The notes: a model not told the origin generated them from the letters alone. Numbered from the stretch's first letter, positions 1 through 11,899 are shown. The stretch: DNA of 64,000 nt from Panulirus ornatus (GCF_036320965.1 NC_092234.1:37437703-37501702), one strand, 5' to 3'. Numbers and translations: made by a program.

Positions 1-3000
1 AGAACATGATGGAACCAAGGTGACCCAAGGTACAGAACATGATGGAACCAAGGTGACCCAAGGGACTGAACCTGATGGAACCAAGGTGACCCAAGGGACT
101 GAACCTGATGGAACCAAGGTGACCCAAGGTACAGAACATGATGGAACCAAGGTGACCCAAGGGACTGAACCTGATGGAACCAAGGTGACCCAAGGGACTG
201 AACCTGATGGAACCAAGGTGACCCAAGGTACAGAACATGATGGAACCAAGGTGACCCAAGGTACAGAACATGATGGAACCAAGGTGACCCAAGGTACAGA
301 ACATGATGGAACCAAGGTGACCCAAGGTACAGAACATGATGGAACCAAGGTGACCCAAGGGACTGAACCTGATGGAACCAAGGTGACCCAAGGGACTGAA
401 CCTGATGGAACCAAGGTGACCCAAGGTACAGAACCTGATGGAACCAAGGTGACCCAAGGGACTGAACCTGATGGAACCAAGGTGACCCAAGGTACAGAAC
501 ATGATGGAACCAAGGTGACCCAAGGTACAGAACATGATGGAACCAAGGTGACCCAAGGGACTGAACCTGATGGAACCAAGGTGACCCAAGGGACTGAACC
601 TGATGGAACCAAGGTGACCCAAGGTACAGAACCTGATGGAACCAAGGTGACCCAAGGTACAGAACATGATGGAACCAAGGTGACCCAAGGTACAGAACAT
701 GATGGAACCAAGGTGACCCAAGGTACAGAACATGATGGAACCAAGGTGACCCAAGGTACAGAACATGATGGAACCAAGGTGACCCAAGGGACTGAACCTG
801 ATGGAACCAAGGTGACCCAAGGGACTGAACCTGATGGAACCAAGGTGACCCAAGGGACTGAACCTGATGGAACCAAGGTGACCCAAGGTACAGAACATGA
901 TGGAACCAAGGTGACCCAAGGTACAGAACCTGATGGAACCAAGGTGACCCAAGGGACTGAACCTGATGGAACCAAGGTGACCCAAGGTACAGAACATGAT
1001 GGAACCAAGGTGACCCAAGGTACAGAACATGATGGAACCAAGGTGACCCAAGGTACAGAACATGATGGAACCAAGGTGACCCAAGGTACAGAACATGATG
1101 GAACCAAGGTGACCCAAGGTACAGAACATGATGGAACCAAGGTGACCCAAGGTACAGAACATGATGGAACCAAGGTGACCCAAGGTACAGAACATGATGG
1201 AACCAAGGTGACCCAAGGTACAGAACATGATGGAACCAAGGTGACCCAAGGTACAGAACCTGATGGAACCAAGGTGACCCAAGGTACAGAACATGATGGA
1301 ACCAAGGTGACCCAAGGTACAGAACATGATGGAACCAAGGTGACCCAAGGGACTGAACCTGATGGAACCAAGGTGACCCAAGGTACAGAACATGATGGAA
1401 CCAAGGTGACCCAAGGTACAGAACATGATGGAACCAAGGTGACCCAAGGTACAGAACATGATGGAACCAAGGTGACCCAAGGTACAGAACATGATGGAAC
1501 CAAGGTGACCCAAGGTACAGAACATGATGGAACCAAGGTGACCCAAGGTACAGAACATGATGGAACCAAGGTGACCCAAGGTACAGAACATGATGGAACC
1601 AAGGTGACCCAAGGGACTGAACCTGATGGAACCAAGGTGACCCAAGGTACAGAACATGATGGAACCAAGGTGACCCAAGGGACTGAACCTGATGGAACCA
1701 AGGTGACCCAAGGTACAGAACCTGATGGAACCAAGGTGACCCAAGGTACAGAACATGATGGAACCAAGGTGACCCAAGGGACTGAACCTGATGGAACCAA
1801 GGTGACCCAAGGTACAGAACATGATGGAACCAAGGTGACCCAAGGTACAGAACATGATGGAACCAAGGTGACCCAAGGGACTGAACCTGATGGAACCAAG
1901 GTGACCCAAGGTACAGAACATGATGGAACCAAGGTGACCCAAGGTACAGAACATGATGGAACCAAGGTGACCCAAGGGACTGAACCTGATGGAACCAAGG
2001 TGACCCAAGGTACAGAACCTGATGGAACCAAGGTGACCCAAGGTACAGAACCTGATGGAACCAAGGTGACCCAAGGTACAGAACATGATGGAACCAAGGT
2101 GACCCAAGGGACTGAACCTGATGGAACCAAGGTGACCCAAGGGACTGAACCTGATGGAACCAAGGTGACCCAAGGGACTGAACCTGATGGAACCAAGGTG
2201 ACCCAAGGGACTGAACCTGATGGAACCAAGGTGACCCAAGGTACAGAACATGATGGAACCAAGGTGACCCAAGGTACAGAACATGATGGAACCAAGGTGA
2301 CCCAAGGTACAGAACCTGATGGAACCAAGGTGACCCAAGGGACTGAACCTGATGGAACCAAGGTGACCCAAGGTACAGAACATGATGGAACCAAGGTGAC
2401 CCAAGGTACAGAACATGATGGAACCAAGGTGACCCAAGGTACAGAACATGATGGAACCAAGGTGACCCAAGGGACTGAACCTGATGGAACCAAGGTGACC
2501 CAAGGTACAGAACATGATGGAACCAAGGTGACCCAAGGTACAGAACCTGATGGAACCAAGGTGACCCAAGGTACAGAACATGATGGAACCAAGGTGACCC
2601 AAGGGACTGAACCTGATGGAACCAAGGTGACCCAAGGGACTGAACCTGATGGAACCAAGGTGACCCAAGGTACAGAACCTGATGGAACCAAGGTGACCCA
2701 AGGGACTGAACCTGATGGAACCAAGGTGACCCAAGGGACTGAACCTGATGGAACCAAGGTGACCCAAGGGACTGAACCTGATGGAACCAAGGTGACCCAA
2801 GGTACAGAACCTGATGGAACCAAGGTGACCCAAGGGACTGAACCTGATGGAACCAAGGTGACCCAAGGTACAGAACCTGATGGAACCAAGGTGACCCAAG
2901 GGACTGAACCTGATGGAACCAAGGTGACCCAAGGGACTGAACCTGATGGAACCAAGGTGACCCAAGGGACTGAACCTGATGGAACCAAGGTGACCCAAGG

Positions 3001-5511
3001 GACTGAACCTGATGGAACCAAGGTGACCCAAGGGACTGAACCTGATGGAACCAAGGTGACCCAAGGGACTGAACCTGATGGAACCAAGGTGACCCAAGGG
3101 ACTGAACCTGATGGAACCAAGGTGACCCAAGGTACAGAACCTGATGGAACCAAGGTGACCCAAGGTACAGAACATGATGGAACCAAGGTGACCCAAGGTA
3201 CAGAACATGATGGAACCAAGGTGACCCAAGGTACAGAACCTGATGGAACCAAGGTGACCCAAGGGACTGAACCTGATGGAACCAAGGTGACCCAAGGTAC
3301 AGAACCTGATGGAACCAAGGTGACCCAAGGTACAGAACCTGATGGAACCAAGGTGACCCAAGGTACAGAACCTGATGGAACCAAGGTGACCCAAGGTACA
3401 GAACATGATGGAACCAAGGTGACCCAAGGGACTGAACCTGATGGAACCAAGGTGACCCAAGGGACTGAACCTGATGGAACCAAGGTGACCCAAGGGACTG
3501 AACCTGATGGAACCAAGGTGACCCAAGGGACTGAACCTGATGGAACCAAGGTGACCCAAGGGACTGAACCTGATGGAACCAAGGTGACCCAAGGTACAGA
3601 ACATGATGGAACCAAGGTGACCCAAGGTACAGAACATGATGGAACCAAGGTGACCCAAGGTACAGAACCTGATGGAACCAAGGTGACCCAAGGTACAGAA
3701 CATGATGGAACCAAGGTGACCCAAGGTACAGAACATGATGGAACCAAGGTGACCCAAGGTACAGAACCTGATGGAACCAAGGTGACCCAAGGGACTGAAC
3801 CTGATGGAACCAAGGTGACCCAAGGGACTGAACCTGATGGAACCAAGGTGACCCAAGGTACAGAACATGATGGAACCAAGGTGACCCAAGGTACAGAACA
3901 TGATGGAACCAAGGTGACCCAAGGTACAGAACATGATGGAACCAAGGTGACCCAAGGTACAGAACATGATGGAACCAAGGTGACCCAAGGTACAGAACAT
4001 GATGGAACCAAGGTGACCCAAGGTACAGAACATGATGGAACCAAGGTGACCCAAGGTACAGAACATGATGGAACCAAGGTGACCCAAGGGACTGAACCTG
4101 ATGGAACCAAGGTGACCCAAGGTACAGAACATGATGGAACCAAGGTGACCCAAGGTACAGAACATGATGGAACCAAGGTGACCCAAGGGACTGAACCTGA
4201 TGGAACCAAGGTGACCCAAGGGACTGAACCTGATGGAACCAAGGTGACCCAAGGTACAGAACATGATGGAACCAAGGTGACCCAAGGTACAGAACCTGAT
4301 GGAACCAAGGTGACCCAAGGTACAGAACCTGATGGAACCAAGGTGACCCAAGGTACAGAACATGATGGAACCAAGGTGACCCAAGGGACTGAACCTGATG
4401 GAACCAAGGTGACCCAAGGTACAGAACCTGATGGAACCAAGGTGACCCAAGGGACTGAACCTGATGGAACCAAGGTGACCCAAGGTACAGAACCTGATGG
4501 AACCAAGGTGACCCAAGGGACTGAACCTGATGGAACCAAGGTGACCCAAGGTACAGAACCTGATGGAACCAAGGTGACCCAAGGGACTGAACCTGATGGA
4601 ACCAAGGTGACCCAAGGTACAGAACCTGATGGAACCAAGGTGACCCAAGGGACTGAACCTGATGGAACCAAGGTGACCCAAGGGACTGAACCTGATGGAA
4701 CCAAGGTGACCCAAGGGACTGAACCTGATGGAACCAAGGTGACCCAAGGGACTGAACCTGATGGAACCAAGGTGACCCAAGGTACAGAACATGATGGAAC
4801 CAAGGTGACCCAAGGGACTGAACCTGATGGAACCAAGGTGACCCAAGGTACAGAACCTGATGGAACCAAGGTGACCCAAGGGACTGAACCTGATGGAACC
4901 AAGGTGACCCAAGGTACAGAACATGATGGAACCAAGGTGACCCAAGGTACAGAACCTGATGGAACCAAGGTGACCCAAGGGACTGAACCTGATGGAACCA
5001 AGGTGACCCAAGGGACTGAACCTGATGGAACCAAGGTGACCCAAGGTACAGAACATGATGGAACCAAGGTGACCCAAGGTACAGAACATGATGGAACCAA
5101 GGTGACCCAAGGTACAGAACATGATGGAACCAAGGTGACCCAAGGTACAGAACATGATGGAACCAAGGTGACCCAAGGTACAGAACCTGATGGAACCAAG
5201 GTGACCCAAGGTACAGAACCTGATGGAACCAAGGTGACCCAAGGTACAGAACCTGATGGAACCAAGGTGACCCAAGGGACTGAACCTGATGGAACCAAGG
5301 TGACCCAAGGTACAGAACATGATGGAACCAAGGTGACCCAAGGGACTGAACCTGATGGAACCAAGGTGACCCAAGGTACAGAACATGATGGAACCAAGGT
5401 GACCCAAGGTACAGAACATGATGGAACCAAGGTGACCCAAGGTACAGAACCTGATGGAACCAAGGTGACCCAAGGTACAGAACATGATGGAACCAAGGTG
5501 ACCCAAGGTTT
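1..5511. repeat. 33-bp minisatellite, about 167 copies, continuing past the left edge
   Basis: Near-perfect 33-bp units with core GATGGAACCAAGGTGACCCA run from base 1 to about 5511. Units differ only at a linked two-block site: GTACAGAACAT, GTACAGAACCT or GGACTGAACCT. I never saw the fourth combination GGACTGAACAT. The unit is a multiple of three and lacks stops in one frame, so a continuous frame (20-5731) reads TEHDGTKVTQG/TEPDGTKVTQG repeats and ends in an unrelated 3' tail. There is no signal peptide, no non-repeat domain and no recognisable homology, so I treat it as a satellite rather than a gene. A repetitive secreted or structural protein whose 5' exons lie off the window cannot be fully excluded. 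Each unit carries one GGTGACC (BstEII-type) site. Confidence 0.97.
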
Positions 5512-5769
5512 AGGTCGCCAGAGATTATTGCATTCACGTTCTTTATCTCTTGTTTCTCGTGCAACTCAGCAGTATTCATATTGTAGCATGCCTTGTCGTC
5601 CTCACTACCGACATGTAAAGTCTTGCACATATGGATATCAGAATTCATTCGTACCCTACGAGTCCAGTCCATTAGTTTTTCCAGTGTCAGTTTCATGCTG
5701 CAGACGATCAGTTTCTGTTGTAGATTTATGACTCAACTCAGTATAGTTCCGCGAATTTTGATACCTTAC
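5512..5769. other. Unique spacer after the 33-bp array
   Basis: Low-copy sequence with no recognisable gene or element. The array frame continues through it for about 70 codons with ordinary unstructured composition, consistent with read-through rather than a conserved C-terminus. Confidence 0.5.
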
Positions 5770-5835
5770 AATGCAGGGGGGTGTCATTTCGTGTGTGGCG
5801 ACGGGAATGAATAATGGCAGCAAGTATGAATTATT

Positions 5836-5892
<57 letters not shown>

Positions 5893-6014
5893 GTTGAAAT
5901 GTGTAGGTATGTATATGTGCGTGTGTACAGTATTCATGTGTATGTGAGTGGGTTGGGCCATTCTTTCGTCTGTTTTCTTGCTCTACCTCGCTTACGCGGG
6001 AGACAGCGACAAAG

Positions 6015-6093
<79 letters not shown>
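5770..6093 (+). mobile_element. RTE-type LINE 3' UTR fragment with internal and terminal (AT)n
   Basis: Bases 5775-5832 match the inter-core segment of the RTE copy at 42.05-42.11 kb (GTGTGTGGCGA, GGGAATGAATAA, GGCAG). An internal (AT)n at 5839-5891 follows, then TGTGTAGGTATGTATAT, GGGTTGGGCCATTC and the core CTACCTCGCTTACGCGGGAG at about 5986-6005. The element ends in (AT)n at 6019-6093. Only 3' UTR survives; no coding sequence is present. Confidence 0.85.
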
Positions 6094-6095
<2 letters not shown>

Positions 6096-6189
6096 CGAGA
6101 AGATTGGTTCCAGGACTGACCTGAGGCACATCACATGTTAGGTGTAATCATTAAGTCTTGTTCATTAATCACTCGTCTTTGTGTACAGC

Positions 6190-6430
6190 CGGTCACACAG
6201 TTTCTTAATCACCGAGGTACAACGCCATCTATACCTGGTGACTTCACTTTGGTTCGTAACCTTTGATGTGAAATTTTGTCGAATACTTTCTGAAAATCTG
6301 TATAGATGACATCAACTGCTTTACTTCCATAACACGTAATGATTATTTCAGAGGAAAAATAAAGCAAATTTGTTAAAGATATTTGTTTGGAAATTATGCC
6401 GAGAATCATTTACTAAGTGGTGGGTCTCTC
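6190..6430 (-). mobile_element. LINE-B (CR1/Jockey-type) reverse transcriptase fragment
   Basis: The minus-strand translation contains AVDVIYTDFQKVFDKISHQR followed by LRTKVKSPGIDG. This is the conserved RT palm segment (consensus FQKAFDxVPHxRL) carrying the first catalytic Asp. It is a short internal fragment of a non-LTR element without other domains, so non-functional. The exact clade is not resolvable from this segment. Confidence 0.8.
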
Positions 6431-6479
6431 ACTGGTTACGGTCTTATCACACAGGCACAACACGTTTCTGTCCTTTAGT

Positions 6480-6738
6480 TAGCAAGGGCCCGCCTTGGTT
6501 CGAAATTTAGGCGCGGCAGTCAGCCCACACCCAAGCCAGGTGCTCATCCTCCCCTTGGGGCTCGGGTGTGGTCGATGAATAGGTACCTGGCTTAGTCTCG
6601 AATGTGTGCTTGTGCTTCTGTAAGTGTGTATATATACACACACACACAGAGGAGTATATACATGGTACATATATACAGTGTTATGAGACGGGGCAACACG
6701 AGTGTAAACCTCACTCCCTGTAACACGCAGGGTAGAAC
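6480..6738 (+). mobile_element. SINE-A (tRNA-derived), 5'-degraded copy
   Basis: The body CAGTCAGCCCACACCCAAGC, CAGGTGCTCATCCTCC and GGTACCTGGCTT, then the tail CATGGTACATATATACA, GAGACGGGGCAACACGAGTG and CTCCCTGTAACACGCAGG, match the copies at 14.1 and 17.0 kb. The polymerase III head is largely eroded; only GGTTCGAAAT near 6499 recalls box B. The internal simple-repeat segment is a short mixed TA/CA stretch (6630-6650). Confidence 0.75.
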
Positions 6739-7381
6739 TACATCATACGGATGGTAGTGTTCAGGCCGACCGTACTCAAGAAGCTGATGGTGACGGGAGA
6801 CGGTGGGAGGAAGTCTGATGATGACGGCCGTCCGTCACACGGGACACAGATGACAGAAGTGTGTGTGGAAAGGTGGCATGGAGGTACACGTACTCCCGAA
6901 CCTACTACCCTAGGAGACGTGTTCACCCCTGGCGCACAGCAGTACGACCCTTGGTACACGACGGTGCCGCCCTGGAGCACGTCGGCACGACCCTTGGGTG
7001 TGATGACGAAGCTTCTTGAACTTGACCTTTAGGGTTCAAGCGGAAGGTCACGGCAACGTCGCCAGGGACTGTACGTGCGTCGTGCCCGATCGGTGTTCAC
7101 AAGAATATGGTTTAACGCGGGACTTTCACTCAACACTGAGTGGGTCAGGAAATGCATGATAAACACGTGGCATTATAGGTCACGAATGACAGTGTTCCCA
7201 CAGGGAAGGAACACAGGTCTCGTCCAGGAGGTTCACCAGAGGTCAGACCAAGATGTGACGCGGACATGGAGGCTGAGGCACTGGGAAAGGTTAGTGGCAA
7301 CATATTTGCTCAACACTGGAAGAGAAAAAGCAGGAAGGGCGACGTGATTAGAACCCTCAAGTTTGTGAAGTTTAGTGGCCG
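6739..7381. other. Unique sequence, nothing recognised
   Basis: Low-copy sequence with only short frames (under 95 codons) on both strands. I see no conserved motif, splice-bounded exon or element end. Confidence 0.4.
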
Positions 7382-7785
7382 TACTGATGTTATTGATCTT
7401 ACTGAGTTATTGATCATACTGGAGTTATTGACCATACTGGAGTTATTCATCATACAGACGTTATTGACCGTACTGATGTTATTGATCATACCGAAGTTAT
7501 TGACCGTACTGATGTTATTGATCATTCTGGAGTTATTGATCATACAGACGTTATTGACCGTACTGATGTTATTGATCATACCGAAGTTATTGACCGTACT
7601 GAAGTTATTGACCATACTGATGTTATTGATCATACTGGAGTTATTGATCATACTGGAGTTATTGATCATACTGAAGTTATTGATCATACTGGAGTTATTG
7701 ATCATACTGGAGTTATTGATCATACTGAAGGTATTGACCGTATTAATGTTACTGACCGTGCTAATGTTACTGACCGTACTGAAAG
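7382..7785. repeat. 18-bp minisatellite, about 22 degenerate copies
   Basis: Units of the form TTATTGATCATACTGGAG, varying at CATACTG/CGTACTG and GGAG/GATG/GAAG. Every unit retains TATTGA, and many carry the TGATCA palindrome. The 18-bp period keeps one frame open on each strand, giving hydrophobic LLIILEL-type peptide on plus and MINNSS-type peptide on minus. Neither resembles a real protein. Confidence 0.95.
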
Positions 7786-7794
7786 TGAGCTGTT

Positions 7795-8037
7795 CTTCGA
7801 GATTATGAGAGAGAGAGAGATCAAGGGCATAGCATGGAACTGAGGCAAGCAAGAAATAAGATGAGTAAAGATGTGTAGAAGTTGTACCATAGTGAGAGAG
7901 TTATAGATGAACGGGACACAATAAGTGCATTAACTGTAGTACAACAAACGATGTAAGGAAAGCTAATAGAAATCTCTATGTTTAGGAAAAGGGGTTCCAA
8001 GCGTGTAAAACTCCCTTCCATATTGTACAGGTCGGTA

Positions 8038-8040
<3 letters not shown>
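7795..8040 (+). mobile_element. LINE-B 3' end (C-terminal codons and 3' tail)
   Basis: Plus-strand translation reads RQARNKMSKDV, then KLYHSERVIDERDTISALTV, resembling the extreme C-terminus of LINE-B. It continues into the tail GGGGTTCCAAGCGTGTAAAA, CTCCCTT, TGTACAGGTCGGTAATT, which runs directly into (AC)n at 8041. The same tail appears at 21.35, 42.88 and (reversed) 45.0 kb. Everything 5' of the C-terminus is missing, as expected for a 5'-truncated insertion. Confidence 0.65.

Positions 8041-8106
<66 letters not shown>
8041..8106. repeat. (AC)n microsatellite
   Basis: Uninterrupted dinucleotide array immediately 3' of the LINE-B tail GGTAATT. Confidence 0.99.
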
Positions 8107-8107
<1 letters not shown>

Positions 8108-8259
8108 ACACACATCAGTTCGTACTAACATGTAGTAAATTAACACTATGACTGCATTGCCATATTACCAGTCACCACTGAGGAGGGAAGAGAGGCGCCA
8201 TCTCGGCGATACCCGACGTAAATATTGAGACAAGTTGTGTATCTTAAGCCGTTACTCCT

Positions 8260-8406
8260 AAGATGTGGGAATTTCACCAAGGTGAAGAACAGGAGGTTGT
8301 GTGTACCGTGGGTATGTATAGTGAGTGTCCCTGTGTGCTGTGGGTGTGTAACCATGTGGTACCGTGATAGTGTATCGTAGGAGTGTACCGTACATTTTGT
8401 GCATGT

Positions 8407-8461
<55 letters not shown>

Positions 8462-8925
8462 CGCAGCCGTGTACTGGGGGTGTGTAACGTTGATATGTAC
8501 TATGTGATGTAAGTGTACCGTGAGTGTGTACCTTGGGTAAATACTGTAGATTTGTGAGTGTACCTTGGGTTTGTATCATGGGTATGAACCGTAAGTGTAC
8601 CGTGTATTGTGTATGTGCCTTGAGATCACCGTGGGTGTACCAGTGCTTGTACAGTGGGTATGTACTCTAGATTCTTAATGAGATTATACCGTGAGTATGA
8701 CATGGTTGTGTACTGTATGTGTGTCGTGGATATGTGTACTGTGGTTCGTGTCCTGACTGTGTAACTTATTTCGTGTGTTGTGAGTGTGTAATATGGATGG
8801 GTGTACCGTGGGCTTGTGCACTATAAGTTGTATGCTATGTGTACCATGGGCTTGTGTACCGTAGGTAATGTGCTGCTTGTGTGTTCCTTGGGTGTGTGTA
8901 CCGTTTGGTCGTGTGCTCTTGAGTA
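8260..8925. repeat. Degenerate GTGTACCGTGGGT-rich region
   Basis: Loosely repeated 10-13 bp words (GTGTACCGTGGGT and variants with TGTGTACC) scattered through 650 bp, in phase with and probably ancestral to the ordered 45-bp array that follows. A pure (GT)n array interrupts it. Confidence 0.7.
8410..8460. repeat. (GT)n microsatellite
   Basis: Pure dinucleotide array inside the degenerate region. Confidence 0.99.
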
Positions 8926-8931
8926 TGTACC

Positions 8932-9510
8932 GTGATAGGTCGTTGTACTATGGTGGGTCGTTGTACCGTTGGTCGTGTGTTGTGAGTGTGTACCGTGGTG
9001 GGTCGTTGTACCGTAGGTCGTGTGTTGTGAGTGTGTACCATGGTGGGTCGTTGTACCGTAGGTCGTGTGTTGTGAGTGTGTATCGTGATAGGTCGTTGTA
9101 CCGTGGTGGGTCGTTGTACCGTAGATCGTGTGTTGCGAGTGTGTACCATGGTGGGTCGTTGTACCGTAGGTCGTGTGTTGTGAGTGTGTACCATGGTGGG
9201 TCGTTGTACCGTAGATCGTGTGTTGCGAGTGTGTACCATGGTGGGTCGTTGTACCGTAGGTCGTGTGTTGTGAGTGTGTACCATGGTGGGTCGTTGTACC
9301 GTGGTGGGTCGTTGTACCATTGGTCGTGTGTTGTGAGTGTGTACCATGGTGGGTCGTTGTACCGTGGTGGGTCGTTGTACCGTTGGTCGTGTGTTGTGAG
9401 TGTGTACCATGGTGGGTCGTTGTACCGTAGGTCGTGTGTTGCGAGTGTGTACCATGGTGGGTCGTTGTACCGTAGGTCGTGTGTTGCGAGTGTGTACCGT
9501 GGTGGTGTAG
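8932..9510. repeat. 45-bp minisatellite with 18-bp sub-unit insertions
   Basis: Units are built from GTGTACCATGGTGGGTCG, TTGTACCGTAGGTC and GTGTGTTGTGA. The period measured between successive GGTCGTGTGTT words is 45 bp. Some units contain an extra 18-bp block (CCGTGGTGGGTCGTTGTA), making 63 bp. Both lengths are multiples of three, which explains open frames on both strands (such as the His/Thr-rich minus frame 8821-9612) without any coding signal. Confidence 0.95.
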
Positions 9511-9515
9511 GGACG

Positions 9516-10439
9516 GACCCAGGCCGCCCTGGGCAGGTTGTGTGTCTCCCGTGATCATCATCACCAATAAAGGCGCCGCCATCGTCTCTGCCGGGCGGTG
9601 CAAGTGTGCCAACTCCCCCCCACCCTAACCCGCCGCCCACGGACCCTCTCACATACCCTTTCAGAGGTGGGCGCACCCCCGGGGCTTGCGTGAGTAAGGG
9701 AGGTCGTTCACCGGTCACCAGCAGCGCCACGCACTTTCCTGACGCTCCCCAACCCTCTCCTCGCACCCTGAACACCCACTCGCCATCGTCCGCTGATACA
9801 CCGTGATGGCGGGGGGTCCTTGTGAGGTCCTGGACGCCACATTTCCAGCGTCTGCTGTGTTACCGTTATGGACGATGGTTCGAACTTGTTGACACCAGAA
9901 CATAGAAAATTTCCCCGTTGGTGAAGACGTTATAATGCATACATAACATTTTTTCTCCCGGATGATGGAAGTAATATCTGATATATTTCCGATGTTAGAG
10001 ATGTCTTCTAACCTGTTCAGGACACAGAGGCGTCAGGTTGAATATGTGTAACACCAGAGATGCCAATACTTTTGGGTTTTGGTTTACAGCCTCCAGCAGA
10101 GGAGGATGCACCGTGTACTGGGACAACGGACACGGACGCACACACACACACACAGACGTACGTGAAATATGACACAAGAAGCATCACGAGAACCCCTTTT
10201 GATCGCTTAAGGACACCGTCTGACACCGTCCTTACAGTGGCCGCTCATGTGACACTCCTGGCACCAGAGCTGACCGTCACTGTCCTAACAGTGAAAACTT
10301 AAGTGACTCATGCCTGACACATGGGACCGTCAGACACTGATAACAGTAACTCATGTGACACTACCTAGACACAGGAACCACTTGACACTGGTTCGATTCT
10401 GCAATATGAGCCACCATAATCAGGTACATTACACACTAC
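9516..10439. other. Low-copy sequence, nothing recognised
   Basis: Mixed-composition DNA with only short frames on either strand, no LINE, SINE or tandem unit that I can identify, and a short CACACA stretch near 10140-10152. Confidence 0.4.
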
Positions 10440-10960
10440 ACGTCTGAGGTTCTTCACACTCGTCAGGTCCTCAGGTTAACATCAGGTCAAGTACAGGTCC
10501 AAAGTTAATTCTGGCCAGGTCCACATTTCAAATAGTGTCAAACCATGTTCATTTGTTAAGTTAGTATCAGGTCAGGTCAAGGTGCGCGTGTTAAGTCACC
10601 AGTAGGTCAGGTCTAGGTCCTAAATCAACATAAGGTCAGGTCAAGGTGCCGGATTAACATCATGTTCAGGGACCAAGTTGATGTCAGTCAGGTCCAAGCT
10701 CCAGTTAACGTCAGTCAAGTCCAGGTTCCTAGTTAAAGTCATGTAGGTTCAGGTCCCAACTTAACGCCAGTCGGGTCCAGGTCCCAAGTTTTCTTTCAGG
10801 TCCAGGTTCCAGCAAGGCAGTGTCGCTTCCCGTTAGGTCATGTGTAGGCATCATCAGGGAACAATACTTCATATTTACAAGTTTGGTCAGGTCAGCTGCA
10901 TGTCCCGTCGCGTGGGCTCCTGAGGTTATCAGGTCACCTGCAGGTCCTCTCAGGTTTTTT
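10440..10960. repeat. Degenerate ~30-36 bp repeats rich in AGGTCA half-sites
   Basis: Irregular units built from CAGGTCAGGTCCAGG, TCCCAAGTTAACATC and similar words. Many contain AGGTCA or GGTCAGGTCA, the core half-site of nuclear hormone receptors. The units are too divergent for a recent satellite. A regulatory role is unproven. Confidence 0.75.
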
Positions 10961-11087
10961 TCGAGGTCACCCCGTCCCCCGTCGGGCTGGTTCTGGGTCA
11001 TGAGGCTGTACGAGGAACCGGTATGTGAGGGTAGACTAGGAAGGTCGCTCTGGTGGTGAGGAGGTCGAGGGTCACAATCCTGCAGCA

Positions 11088-11145
11088 GCGACGCCCACGC
11101 CCACGCTTACGCCCACGCCCTCGCGTACGCCCACGCCCACGCTAC
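11088..11145. repeat. CCCACG hexamer-type repeat
   Basis: About nine imperfect copies of ACGCCC/ACGCCT/ACGCTT words in tandem. Confidence 0.8.
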
Positions 11146-11205
11146 TAGCCGTGCAATCAAGCGTAGCAACCGCACCATACGCCCACCATCTGACATCATA
11201 ATACC

Positions 11206-11370
11206 TGGCCACACCACATATCACCTGCCCACACGACATATCACTTACCCACACCACATTGCGTACCACCTGCCCACATTACATACCACCTGCCCACATT
11301 ACATACCACCTGCCCACACCACACACCAGCTGCCCACACCACACACCACCTGCCCACACCACACAGCAGG
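11206..11370. repeat. 20-bp minisatellite, about 8 copies
   Basis: Tandem units CCACCTGCCCACACCACACA and CCACCTGCCCACATTACATA; the period is exactly 20 bp in the central copies. Confidence 0.9.
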
Positions 11371-11549
11371 CGTGGGTGCGTCCACCAAAACGAAAAAAAA
11401 ACTACGATGATATGTGTAGGAAGGTCGGGCACTGGTAGTAAGGGCGAGAGTTCCTCAGGAACCATGGACCCCGACACCCTTTTGGACGCCAGAAGGTCCA
11501 AACATTTTTGTTACATAAATCAGATCCGGAACAGAATGAAAGACGCCAG

Positions 11550-11740
11550 AGGTGGCGCCATCTTAGACCATTGTACATCATCTTGGTACATGCCTCGGGC
11601 TGTACACTGTTCCTGTACACTGTAGTTGCAACGTCACCAGAACAGACGCCATCTTAGACCATTGTACATCATATTTGTGCACACCATGGGCTGTACAATG
11701 TTCCTTTGTACTGCAGTAGCAAAACGCTGGAACCGCACAC
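11550..11740. repeat. 91-bp direct duplication
   Basis: GCCATCTTAGACCATTGTAC occurs at 11557 and again at 11648, followed in both by CATG-containing sequence, GGGCTGTACA and GTTCCT. It is a two-copy tandem duplication with moderate divergence. Confidence 0.85.
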
Positions 11741-11814
11741 TGTGACAGTACACCATGGTAATATTCTTCAGGGAGCACATAGTACGCCAACCGTATGCAT
11801 TAGCTACATGTTAT

Positions 11815-11899
11815 ATATATATTTCTTTCGTCTGTTTCCTTGCGCTACCTCGCAAACGCGGGAGACAGCGACAAAGCAAAATAAATAAAAATAGATAAG

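Noticed and set aside
20..5731. A 1903-residue protein gene
   Set aside because: It is entirely a 33-bp tandem repeat with a multiple-of-three period, no distinct domain and an unrelated tail after the array; kept only as a question in the findings.
8821..9775. His/Thr-rich protein on minus (263-275 codons)
   Set aside because: Coincides with the 45-bp minisatellite and its 18-bp sub-units; several frames on both strands are open.
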